Origin: a bacterium
GTDB taxonomy: Bacteria > UBA6262
Assembly: GCA_028716025.1 (NCBI GenBank)
Contig: JAQUQP010000108.1
Location: 1 to 6,565, forward strand
Direction of reading: 5' to 3'
DNA: 6,565 nucleotides
Part shown: one piece after another, positions 1 through 5,957 of the stretch
Layout of the letters: the number at the start of each line of letters is the position of its first letter
Numbering within the stretch: position 1 is the first letter of the stretch
Position numbers and translations under genes: made by a program
The notes under the pieces: model-generated
Told to the model about the DNA's origin: nothing
Databases searched by the model: none
The model's input: only the letters and a program-made list of their open reading frames with translations

Positions 1-31
1 AAAATAATCTAATTATCTTTGTTTTCATCAT
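1..31 (-). CDS. Start of an unidentified downstream gene, cut by the window edge
   Basis: Two consecutive in-frame ATG codons (first bases at 31 and 28) open a frame that stays free of stops to the window edge: M-M-K-T-K-I-I-R-L-F. The first ATG overlaps the TGA stop of the ICMT-like gene in an ATGA arrangement, which is typical of translationally coupled genes in one operon. The basic start followed by hydrophobic residues could be the beginning of a signal peptide or membrane segment, but about ten codons are too few to identify the product. There is only a weak AGG just before the start, so translation would depend on coupling. The frame could also be chance. Confidence 0.4.
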   Translation of the reverse strand, partial: MMKTKIIRLF

Positions 32-633
32 CCTAACAATTTGTTGTACGGAGCTCCGGTATTATATTGGAGCAAATACCTGATTATGGCATAGATCGCT
101 ATTACTAATACCCCTATGACCGTGAGATGTTCTTTGTTGTGCTTGACTTGCTTCCAGTTAAATTTACTATAGACATTGGAATTATAAGGAGAAGCTTTCG
201 GAAAGAAAACTGGAACCGTTTGTTTGTATTTCTGGAATTCGCTGCCAAATTTCCCTTCCAGGATACCTTCCTCATGCTTGATAGTATTCAAGAAAACCAG
301 GAAGAAGAAAACCAGGAAAATGACAAACAGGAGCAACCTGGAAGTGGCGATACAAAAACCGCAACCGATCAGGAAACTGCCTAGATATAACGGATTGCGG
401 GTGTAACTGAATGGTCCATTTACGGCTAAGGATTCATCTTTCTGTAAATATCCGTTAGCCCAGATCCGCAAACCCTCTCCCAGAAAAGCTATTTCTAAGC
501 CGACAATCAGGTACAATAAAGCGCTGGTAGAAGGTACATAACGCGGCGGAGCGGTAAAGACAAGATACGCTATACCAAATAGCCAGCTAAGGAAGATTCT
601 GTGCTTTATAACCAAGGCGCTTATGCTCTGCAT
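28..633 (-). CDS. ICMT/PEMT-family integral membrane methyltransferase
   Basis: A 201-residue multi-pass membrane protein of the isoprenylcysteine carboxyl methyltransferase / phospholipid methyltransferase superfamily, which moves a methyl group from S-adenosylmethionine to a membrane-embedded substrate. Visible signs are hydrophobic segments near residues 13-30, 38-58, 82-95, 98-117 and 170-187; the LRIWANGYL stretch (55-63); the family motif GPFSYTRNPLYLG (73-85); a Glu pair E121-E122; and the closing pattern FG-x-EF-x2-Y-x3-VP-x-F-x-P (129-145), which together form the SAM site in this family. An extra C-terminal hydrophobic helix follows the core. The ATG start is preceded by AAGGGG lying in the end of rfaE2, whose stop is 2 nt away, so it belongs to the envelope operon. 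Bacteria have no CaaX-prenylated proteins as usual targets, so the substrate is unknown; a lipid or polyprenyl-linked glycan component is an inference from the neighbours. Family call is strong, substrate open. Confidence 0.85.
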   Translation of the reverse strand: MQSISALVIKHRIFLSWLFGIAYLVFTAPPRYVPSTSALLYLIVGLEIAFLGEGLRIWANGYLQKDESLAVNGPFSYTRNPLYLGSFLIGCGFCIATSRLLLFVIFLVFFFLVFLNTIKHEEGILEGKFGSEFQKYKQTVPVFFPKASPYNSNVYSKFNWKQVKHNKEHLTVIGVLVIAIYAIIRYLLQYNTGAPYNKLLG

Positions 634-635
634 TT

Positions 636-1121
636 TTACCCCTTCTTGTATTTTTGGAGGATAGTCTTGATCAAATCTTTGGTAGCATGGCTTTTTTTAT
701 CGCCAACAATTGCCACCCGGCCACCATAAGATTCCACCAGATCCTTTTCCGGCACAGAATTAATAGTATAATCTGTGCCCTTGGCTTGAATAGCCGGCTG
801 TAAAACCCGTAATACCCGATCAACCTTCTTTTCACTAAATAAGATAACATAATCAACGGCTGCCAGTGAAGCCACTATTTCAGCCCTGGCCCTTTGTTTA
901 ATAATAGGCCTCTGCGGATCTTTTATCATTCTGATCGACCGGTCATTGTTTATCGCTACTACCAGGACATCTCCCAGTTTTTTACTGGCTTCCAGGTAGC
1001 GGATATGCCCCACATGCAGCAGATCGAAACAGCCATTGGCTAAAACAACGGTTTTGCCCTGTAATTTTAGTAATTTTACTATCTTTTTTAACTGCTGTAA
1101 AGACTTTATTTTATTTTTCAC
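636..1121 (-). CDS. rfaE2: D-glycero-beta-D-manno-heptose 1-phosphate adenylyltransferase (RfaE2 / HldE C-terminal-domain type)
   Basis: A 161-residue cytoplasmic nucleotidyltransferase that transfers AMP from ATP to heptose 1-phosphate, giving ADP-D-glycero-beta-D-manno-heptose, the precursor of ADP-heptose for LPS-type core. The N-terminal ANGCFDLLHVGH block (28-39) carries the HxGH nucleotide-binding motif at H36-H39. It is followed by the family patterns RPI (71-73), RAEIVASLAAVDYVILF (79-95), KGTDYT (114-119) and YGGRVAIV (132-139). Length matches the stand-alone form; in E. coli this domain is fused to the kinase in HldE, whereas here the kinase is a separate gene 2.8 kb upstream. The C-terminal phosphate-binding motif reads SHATKDLI (144-151) where relatives usually have a S/T-T-T-x-I form. 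The start is GTG, inside the last codons of the GT2 gene (11-nt overlap), with AAGGA 9 nt upstream. A related glycerol-3-phosphate or other sugar-phosphate cytidylyltransferase is less likely given the kinase partner. Confidence 0.88.
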   Translation of the reverse strand: MKNKIKSLQQLKKIVKLLKLQGKTVVLANGCFDLLHVGHIRYLEASKKLGDVLVVAINNDRSIRMIKDPQRPIIKQRARAEIVASLAAVDYVILFSEKKVDRVLRVLQPAIQAKGTDYTINSVPEKDLVESYGGRVAIVGDKKSHATKDLIKTILQKYKKG

Positions 1122-1809
1122 TTTTTAGTGTCCTTAAAAGTTTGAATAATTCGGCAAAAGCCTTAAAGATCACTCCTAGCTTGGCTCCGGTTGGCTGGCC
1201 AGCTAAGCGAGGATAATGATGTACCCCTACTTCGACAAACGAGTAGCCTTTACGTTTTGCCCTGATCAGCATTTCAGCGCTGGCTACTGCCCCGTTTGAA
1301 ACAATAGCAATATTACGCGTCACTTCCCTGTGGAACATCTTAAAGGCACAATCAATATCCCTGACCCCCAATTGGAAAAACAGGTTTATGGCAGTTTTGT
1401 AAATAAAAGTATTGATCTTGCGATAGAGCTTATCTTGCCGTTTGATCCGGTATCCCAAGACAACATCATATTTCACGATAAGAGGTAAGAATTGGCTGAT
1501 CTCGGACAGGTCAAATTGGCCATCTGCATCGGTAAAACATACAATATCGTACCTGGCCGCGCCAAATCCCGACCTTAAAGCCGCGCCGTAACCTTTATTT
1601 TGTTCATGGGTCACGATCTTGACGTGAGTGTCCTGCCGGGCCAGGTCTTGGGCAATTTTGCCGGTATCGTCAGAACTGCCATCATTGACAATGATCACTT
1701 CGTAGGTATCTGCTATAGGCGACAAAACCGCCAGCGCTTTAGCTACTGTGACCTTTATATTCTCTGACTCATTATAACAAGGGAAAAATATGCTGATCTC
1801 GGGCTTCAT
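1111..1809 (-). CDS. Family 2 glycosyltransferase, polyprenyl-phosphate mannosyltransferase (DPM1)-like
   Basis: A 232-residue GT-A-fold enzyme of the dolichol-phosphate mannose synthase type, expected to transfer a sugar from a nucleotide sugar to polyprenyl phosphate on the cytoplasmic face of the inner membrane. The N-terminus has the typical ISIFFPCYNESENI opening (5-18), then VNDGSSDDT (41-49) for nucleotide binding, the metal-binding DADGQ (94-98), RDIDCAFKMFHRE (150-162), and the C-terminal HHYPR-x2-G-x2-T-G pattern (197-208). There are no transmembrane helices after the catalytic domain, so it is the short soluble DPM1 form rather than the long GtrB form. Start ATG is preceded by TGAGGT with a short spacer; the GT39 gene ends 11 nt upstream and rfaE2 starts inside its end. 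Pairing with a GT39 enzyme, which consumes polyprenyl-phosphate sugars, supports the role. Sugar identity (mannose, glucose or, speculatively, heptose) cannot be read from sequence. Confidence 0.87.
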   Translation of the reverse strand: MKPEISIFFPCYNESENIKVTVAKALAVLSPIADTYEVIIVNDGSSDDTGKIAQDLARQDTHVKIVTHEQNKGYGAALRSGFGAARYDIVCFTDADGQFDLSEISQFLPLIVKYDVVLGYRIKRQDKLYRKINTFIYKTAINLFFQLGVRDIDCAFKMFHREVTRNIAIVSNGAVASAEMLIRAKRKGYSFVEVGVHHYPRLAGQPTGAKLGVIFKAFAELFKLLRTLKSEK

Positions 1810-1820
1810 CTATACCTCAT

Positions 1821-3941
1821 TCAATTTACTATTATCTTATCATCTTGCAATTTGATCTCATTGATCACTGTTTTGACCGGCCATTCAGGAGTTGGTGATA
1901 ATTTAAAAGGTTTCTCTACTATCCCCTGATAAAACCAACGTGGTATCCGGAGCCAGCCAGCCTTAAGCTTGAAGCAGCGCATATATATCTCATCCTTCTC
2001 TTTTACGACCCCGGCTTTTAGGCCCAAACGAATACCCTCCCAATTTCCTTCCAGATTCAACACACCATGCTGAATACTGATCAATGGATCCCGCAAGCTT
2101 TTAGCTTTTTCTTGTAATAATTCGCCCAGATCCCGGACAGTTATATTAAAAGAAGGTCTTATTTCTCCAATGGCATAAACGATCAATTTCCCTTCATCCC
2201 ATAACAGCGGCAAGTTTAGATCAAGCGCGTTGATCGTGATGCTCACGTCACTAAGCCAGACAGAACCGATCTTTATTTTTTTCGCTGAAATAACCACTTG
2301 GGAAAAATGGCCTTGCAATGCTTCGGCCATAGTTTTGGTATTGATCTCTATATCAAATTCCTCGGCATCATTGAAATATTCACTCATCGCGATCGCCAGC
2401 TTTTTTCCCAGCATACCGGCATCGAATATACGCGGGGCAAATGTTTTAGGACCAACTTCGCGCTTGAATACATAAAGCCAGGAGTAATCCGGCAAAGCAA
2501 AGCAGCCGATCAAACGGAAACTGCGATGAAATTCATTTTTTGGATCTAATAGTATCGCTTCCCTGGCCGCCGGTATCTGTCCCAGACTAAATGACGGGCC
2601 AAGATCACCGCTCTTAGTGATAATATAATCCGCGAATTGTCCCAGGTTACGGCTGTAGCCTTTAAATAAGATCGGCAGCTGATGTGCGTCAGCATAAAAC
2701 TGCAGGGTCTCGCTGTGCCAATAACTCTGATTAGCTACTACGCTGACAGAGGAAAAAGCTCGGCCAGCCGGTTTAGTTTGGATAATTAGGTCACAAACCG
2801 CTTTCTGCTGCCAGTCTTCAGGATGAGGCGGTTGGCAGTAATAATAACCAACCTGGCCAAAAGAAGTGACAAAATACTGGGTGATGCCAAAGGCAACGAT
2901 CAGGGAAATGAAGATATATTTTAAAAAATCTTTCTTGATGTTGGCAATCCAGAAACAAGAAATAATACTGACCGCCGCCAGGAATGGCAAAGTGTAGCGT
3001 TCATCTTTGTTACGGATCAATGTTAGAATTATATACGGGACCGCGATCCACCAAATAATTATTTTGTTCTGCCGCTTCCAGGTTACCAGATAGATCAAAA
3101 ATCCGATAATAAATATTACCAGAAACATCGGCTGTATCTGCAGAAGCAGGTTTTTGCAGTAATAAAGCCAGCTGGACAATGACAGGATTACCGGGTCGCC
3201 TTCATTGGCGCCAATCCCGCTGAAACGAATACTGTAACGGATAAATTTGATAAGATTATATGTATACCAGGGTAAGGCGATAACCAGGGCTATGATCTTG
3301 GCTATAATAATATTTCGCCTTATTTTCTTCTTTTCTACCTTGGCGGTAAAGAAATGCCACCCGGTGTAAAGTAGTGGACCGGCCAGAAAAAAAACATACG
3401 TCCATTTCACCAGCACCCCTATCCCGCATACCAGTCCAAATAAAATACTTGGCCATTTTTTCGTAAAATCTTCACTGCGCAGATATAGGTACATACCCAG
3501 GGTGACCATACTGGCCAAAGCCAGGTCAATCACAAAAGTATTGGTCATATGCGTGATATACGGATAGGCAGAAACCAAAAAGGCAGCCATAACTCCGGTG
3601 ATCTCATTGTAAAGTTTTTTCCCGATACCATACGTAGCCCATACCAGGATCAACAGGTAAAATAAGTTTACCAGGCAGGCAGAAGAGAGAGAATACCCAA
3701 AAAGAGCTAAGAAAGGCAATGCGCTTAGATGATAAACCGGCGGGTAATACCCGGTCACGCCAAGCAATTTCCGGCACACATGGCTGTCGAAATTATTCAA
3801 TACATCGCGATATTGCAGGCAAAGATTCAGATGCGCCGCAGCATCCCAGGAAGGCGGCCGCAGATCAATGGACAGCCAGAACATATGGATCAGTAATAAA
3901 AACAGCGATAGTAATAATAACAGACAGTAAGACCGTTTCAT
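1821..3941 (-). CDS. GT39-type (GT-C) membrane glycosyltransferase with a C-terminal LmeA/DUF2993-like lipid-binding domain
   Basis: A 706-residue inner-membrane glycosyltransferase expected to use a polyprenyl-phosphate sugar as donor on the outer face. Residues 1-360 contain about eleven to thirteen hydrophobic helices. The first external loop has DLRPPSWDAAAHL (26-38), whose D33 fits the catalytic Asp of GT-C enzymes, and NKDERYTLPF (311-320) matches the RY-x-LP motif of the PMT/ArnT-like superfamily. Residues ~365-495 form a soluble external domain ending in the LPDYSWLYVFKR pattern often seen in this group. Residues ~508-706 do not look like the rest: GMLGKKLA at the start, LQGHFSQVVISAKKIKIG (542-559), WLSDVSITINALDLNLPLL (562-580), LNLEGNW (628-634), LRIPRWF (664-670) and a final INEIKLQDDKIIV (693-705) follow the LmeA/DUF2993 pattern of a tubular lipid-binding protein. 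ATG at 3941 is preferred over TTG at 3950 because AAAGG lies 10 nt before the ATG but only 1 nt before the TTG. Acceptor is unknown. Confidence 0.85.
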   Translation of the reverse strand: MKRSYCLLLLLSLFLLLIHMFWLSIDLRPPSWDAAAHLNLCLQYRDVLNNFDSHVCRKLLGVTGYYPPVYHLSALPFLALFGYSLSSACLVNLFYLLILVWATYGIGKKLYNEITGVMAAFLVSAYPYITHMTNTFVIDLALASMVTLGMYLYLRSEDFTKKWPSILFGLVCGIGVLVKWTYVFFLAGPLLYTGWHFFTAKVEKKKIRRNIIIAKIIALVIALPWYTYNLIKFIRYSIRFSGIGANEGDPVILSLSSWLYYCKNLLLQIQPMFLVIFIIGFLIYLVTWKRQNKIIIWWIAVPYIILTLIRNKDERYTLPFLAAVSIISCFWIANIKKDFLKYIFISLIVAFGITQYFVTSFGQVGYYYCQPPHPEDWQQKAVCDLIIQTKPAGRAFSSVSVVANQSYWHSETLQFYADAHQLPILFKGYSRNLGQFADYIITKSGDLGPSFSLGQIPAAREAILLDPKNEFHRSFRLIGCFALPDYSWLYVFKREVGPKTFAPRIFDAGMLGKKLAIAMSEYFNDAEEFDIEINTKTMAEALQGHFSQVVISAKKIKIGSVWLSDVSITINALDLNLPLLWDEGKLIVYAIGEIRPSFNITVRDLGELLQEKAKSLRDPLISIQHGVLNLEGNWEGIRLGLKAGVVKEKDEIYMRCFKLKAGWLRIPRWFYQGIVEKPFKLSPTPEWPVKTVINEIKLQDDKIIVN

Positions 3942-3951
3942 TTTTATCAAA

Positions 3952-3956
3952 CCTTT
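3952..3956 (-). promoter_or_regulatory. Ribosome-binding site deciding the GT39 start
   Basis: AAAGG on the minus strand sits 10 nt before the ATG at 3941. The upstream TTG at 3950 would have only 1 nt of spacing, so the shorter protein beginning MKRSYCLLLL is favoured. Confidence 0.5.
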
Positions 3957-3968
3957 ATATTAAATTGT

Positions 3969-4964
3969 TTATTCGCAGGCTATTTTTTGCTTAATTTCAT
4001 TAACCGTCACTACCGCGGTGCCTCTTTTCATGACTACCACTCCGGCGGCATAATTCGCCAGATAAGCAGCCTCTTGTAAGCTGGCTTCTGCGGCTAGAGC
4101 CAAAGCAGAACAACTGGCAACCGTGTCACCCGCGCCAGTCACATCTACGGCTTCATCACTGCCGACAATATCAATATGCGATATTTTGTTTTTCCCTTCA
4201 AACAGGGTCATTCCATTCCGCCCTTGGGTGATCAAAACGCCCTTCCCCTGAATTTTTTCCAATAGTTTCAAGCCAATTTCCTTGATCCCTTTAGTCGAAT
4301 CAAGCCGCATCCCCACTGCCGGAGCAGCTTCAGTCTCATTAGGCGTGATTAAAGTAGCCCCTTCATACTTCATAATATGATACCGGGAGTCCACTACCAG
4401 AGGTTTATGGAACTTATGCACTAAACCGAGCAAAATATCGCGTAGCCTTTCCGTGATCAATCCGGCATTATAGTCACTGACCAATACTGCGTCCATGTCT
4501 GGTATATGCGCGGTCAATATCCTGATGATCCTGGCTTCGCACTCTTTAGTAATAGGCAAATCAGCTTCTTTGTCTATCCTGATCACCTGCTGTCTGGCAG
4601 TATGGTAACCGCCGGCCATAATCCTGGTCTTGGTGATAGTTGGCCGGTCCATTTGAGTGACTAAGCGGGAAGTCGGTATTTTCATCTCTCTCATGATCTT
4701 AAGTATTTGCCTGCCAACGCTATCTTGTCCGATCACGCCAACAGGAAATACCCTTCCGCCTAGAGCATGAATATTATGCACGGAATTAGCCGCTCCGCCC
4801 AGGATGATTTCCCTGGAATCATATTTTAAGATGAGGACCGGGGCTTCCCGGGAGACGCGGGTGGTTTTACCAAAAATATATTCATCTGCGATCATATCCC
4901 CGAGCACCATTACTTTCTTGTTTTTAAAATTATCCAGTATTTTTATCAATTTTTCCTTCTCCAC
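3969..4964 (-). CDS. rfaE1: D-glycero-beta-D-manno-heptose-7-phosphate kinase (RfaE1 / HldE N-terminal-domain type)
   Basis: A 331-residue cytoplasmic PfkB/ribokinase-family kinase that phosphorylates heptose 7-phosphate at C1 to heptose 1,7-bisphosphate, an early step in ADP-heptose synthesis. The RfaE1 signature is visible: VLGDMIADEYIFG (20-32), TTRVSREAPVLIL (34-46, a VS-x-EAPV substrate loop), the first PfkB signature LGGAANSVHNIHALGG (55-70), TPNETEA (207-213), and the second PfkB signature DVTGAGDT (274-281) with the catalytic base D280. Length is normal for the stand-alone kinase. The GTG at 4964 is chosen because AAAGGAG lies 5 nt before it; the TTG at 4997 would add 11 residues outside the family core and has no such site. 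It heads the envelope operon, 27 nt before the GT39 gene. The matching adenylyltransferase rfaE2 lies three genes on. Isomerase (GmhA), phosphatase (GmhB) and epimerase (HldD) genes are not in the window. Confidence 0.9.
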   Translation of the reverse strand: MEKEKLIKILDNFKNKKVMVLGDMIADEYIFGKTTRVSREAPVLILKYDSREIILGGAANSVHNIHALGGRVFPVGVIGQDSVGRQILKIMREMKIPTSRLVTQMDRPTITKTRIMAGGYHTARQQVIRIDKEADLPITKECEARIIRILTAHIPDMDAVLVSDYNAGLITERLRDILLGLVHKFHKPLVVDSRYHIMKYEGATLITPNETEAAPAVGMRLDSTKGIKEIGLKLLEKIQGKGVLITQGRNGMTLFEGKNKISHIDIVGSDEAVDVTGAGDTVASCSALALAAEASLQEAAYLANYAAGVVVMKRGTAVVTVNEIKQKIACE

Positions 4965-5032
4965 GATATCTCCTTTGTCTATAGTCAGCCAAAACAACCG
5001 AGTTCCCTGATATTATCATTTAAAGTAAAATA
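4965..5032 (-). other. 68-nt gap before rfaE1; no convincing promoter or terminator
   Basis: This is the largest gap between genes inside the window. It holds the rfaE1 ribosome-binding site at its left end. GATAAT- and TATAGA-like hexamers occur, but neither has a -35 partner at 16-18 nt, and the TATAGA lies almost on the ribosome-binding site. An AT-only inverted repeat at 5008-5035 is too weak for a terminator and has no T-run. Read-through from the upstream genes is therefore possible, but a promoter of non-standard type cannot be ruled out. Confidence 0.4.
4970..4976 (-). promoter_or_regulatory. Strong ribosome-binding site deciding the rfaE1 GTG start
   Basis: AAAGGAG on the minus strand, 5 nt before GTG at 4964. 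It moves the start 11 codons inside the longest open frame, which opens with TTG at 4997. Confidence 0.75.
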
Positions 5033-5659
5033 TCACTCTGACTTTATACTGGCGATTTTCCCAAATTGAAAATCAATTAACATCCCATAAAATGGCATTA
5101 TAGGATTAAGATCATAATAAACTTTCAATCCTGTGCCAATATTCTTTGAGATAATTCTTTTAAACACTTGAATCTCTACAACTGCACCTGTCGTATGGAA
5201 ATCCTGTTCGTTGTCATGAACAAAAGCAATAATGTCATTTGGATCCCAGTATTTATTATATTTATACACTCCATGTAGATCATCCACCCCAAGGCTCACA
5301 CCCCAGTAAATATTGTTTTTTAAAAACAGCAAACCATAAGATAAGCCTGTGGCTCTTATCCTATTTGTTCCTGTAAACCCTTCCCTGGAGAAATAATCCC
5401 TAATTGAAAACAATCCATAAACAGTGTTATAAGAAAAGGTCACATTGCTATTGAATCCTTCTGTATCATGCCCCCCTCTAATATTCTTAAAGCCATTAAT
5501 GCCAAGGCCAATATCAAGCCAATATAGCCCTTTAGGAGCAAGACTGAGAGTGCTTGAAATGATTTCTCGGGGTCGCTCTTCCGCAAAAAGATCTACACTG
5601 TTAAGCAATATAAATATAATTAATAGAACCAAGTTCCTACTAATTTTTATATGCTTCAC
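5033..5659 (-). CDS. Secreted protein, probable outer-membrane beta-barrel; function unknown
   Basis: A 208-residue protein I cannot assign to a named family. It begins MKHIKISRNL, followed by a hydrophobic core (residues 10-19) and a likely signal-peptidase site after DLFA (23-26), so it is exported. The mature part has many short alternating polar/hydrophobic stretches with aromatic ends, such as LYWLDIGLGI (45-54), NVTFSYNTVYGLFSIRDYF (72-90), ATGLSYGLLF (103-112), NNIYWGVSLGV (115-125), GAVVEIQVF (158-166), IGTGLKVYYDL (174-184) and FYGMLIDFQFGK (190-201), consistent with roughly eight beta strands. The last strand, ending in QFGKI, recalls small uncharacterised barrel proteins common in Bacteroidota. 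GTG at 5659 is chosen because AAGGAG lies 5 nt upstream and because it places the signal peptide at the N-terminus; the longer frame from 5734 would bury it and overlap the Smr gene. A hand count gives about 35.5% GC over 5041-5640, far below rfaE1, so it may have been acquired separately. Confidence 0.7.
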   Translation of the reverse strand: MKHIKISRNLVLLIIFILLNSVDLFAEERPREIISSTLSLAPKGLYWLDIGLGINGFKNIRGGHDTEGFNSNVTFSYNTVYGLFSIRDYFSREGFTGTNRIRATGLSYGLLFLKNNIYWGVSLGVDDLHGVYKYNKYWDPNDIIAFVHDNEQDFHTTGAVVEIQVFKRIISKNIGTGLKVYYDLNPIMPFYGMLIDFQFGKIASIKSE

Positions 5660-5664
5660 AATTA

Positions 5665-5670
5665 CTCCTT
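5665..5670 (-). promoter_or_regulatory. Ribosome-binding site deciding the GTG start of the beta-barrel gene
   Basis: AAGGAG on the minus strand, 5 nt before GTG at 5659. Using it removes a 56-nt overlap with the Smr gene and exposes the signal peptide. The site is only 8 nt past the Smr stop codon. Confidence 0.75.
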
Positions 5671-5678
5671 GTTTTCCA

Positions 5679-5957
5679 TCATGAATGATAAGCATTTGGT
5701 TTTTTATGCCGGAAATGCACAAAGATCCGGCCATAATTATCAGCGTCTTTTTCTACTCTGAAATACAGACATTTGATTTCCGGTTTGGCTAGGAATCTCA
5801 GTATATGCTTTTTGAGCTGTCCAGTACCCTTGCCCGGGACGATCTCAACCAGGGGTATCCTTTTCTGGACCGCCTCGCTGATCACTCGGCTCAGAGCAGC
5901 TTCGATTTCCTCACCCCTATTATGCATTTCATGCAAATCTAATTTTATTTTCGCCAT
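5679..5957 (-). CDS. Stand-alone Smr-domain protein (MutS2 C-terminal-like)
   Basis: A 92-residue protein consisting almost wholly of one Smr domain, the small nucleic-acid-binding or nicking module found at the C-terminus of MutS2 and as free-standing proteins. The LDLHE block (6-10) matches the conserved LDLHG motif with Glu replacing the usual Gly. The second hallmark, usually HGKGTG, reads PGKGTG (41-46), followed by the typical QLKKHILRFL helix (47-56). The C-terminal DADNYGRIFVHFR (71-83) supplies the last strand. The ATG at 5957 overlaps the end of the MGMT-like gene by 13 nt, suggesting coupled translation. Stand-alone Smr proteins have been linked to DNA repair, RNA cleavage and ribosome rescue; here the PGKGTG variant lacks the usual His, so nuclease activity is uncertain. 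Next to a DNA alkylation-type gene, a DNA or RNA surveillance role is plausible but inferred. Confidence 0.85.
   Translation of the reverse strand: MAKIKLDLHEMHNRGEEIEAALSRVISEAVQKRIPLVEIVPGKGTGQLKKHILRFLAKPEIKCLYFRVEKDADNYGRIFVHFRHKKPNAYHS

Noticed and set aside
291..317. Direct repeat of AGAAAACCAGGA, twice at a 15-nt period
   Set aside because: It lies in the part of the ICMT-like gene encoding a Phe/Leu/Val-rich membrane helix, so the repeat follows from low-complexity codons.
127..406. Plus-strand open frames over the ICMT-like gene
   Set aside because: Lys/Glu/Gln-rich or shapeless translations opposite a gene with clear family motifs; antisense shadows.
4965..4997. Longer form of rfaE1 from TTG at 4997
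   Set aside because: The added 11 residues run through the ribosome-binding site of the GTG start and are not part of the kinase family.
5008..5035. Inverted repeat TGATATT ... AATATCA around the stop of the beta-barrel gene, considered as a terminator
   Set aside because: Seven nearly all-AT pairs with a 14-nt loop and no following T-run make a very weak hairpin; chance is likely in AT-rich DNA.
5660..5734. Longer form of the beta-barrel protein from ATG at 5734
   Set aside because: It would overlap the Smr gene by 56 nt and bury the signal peptide 25 residues in; AAGGAG-GTG at 5659 is far better.
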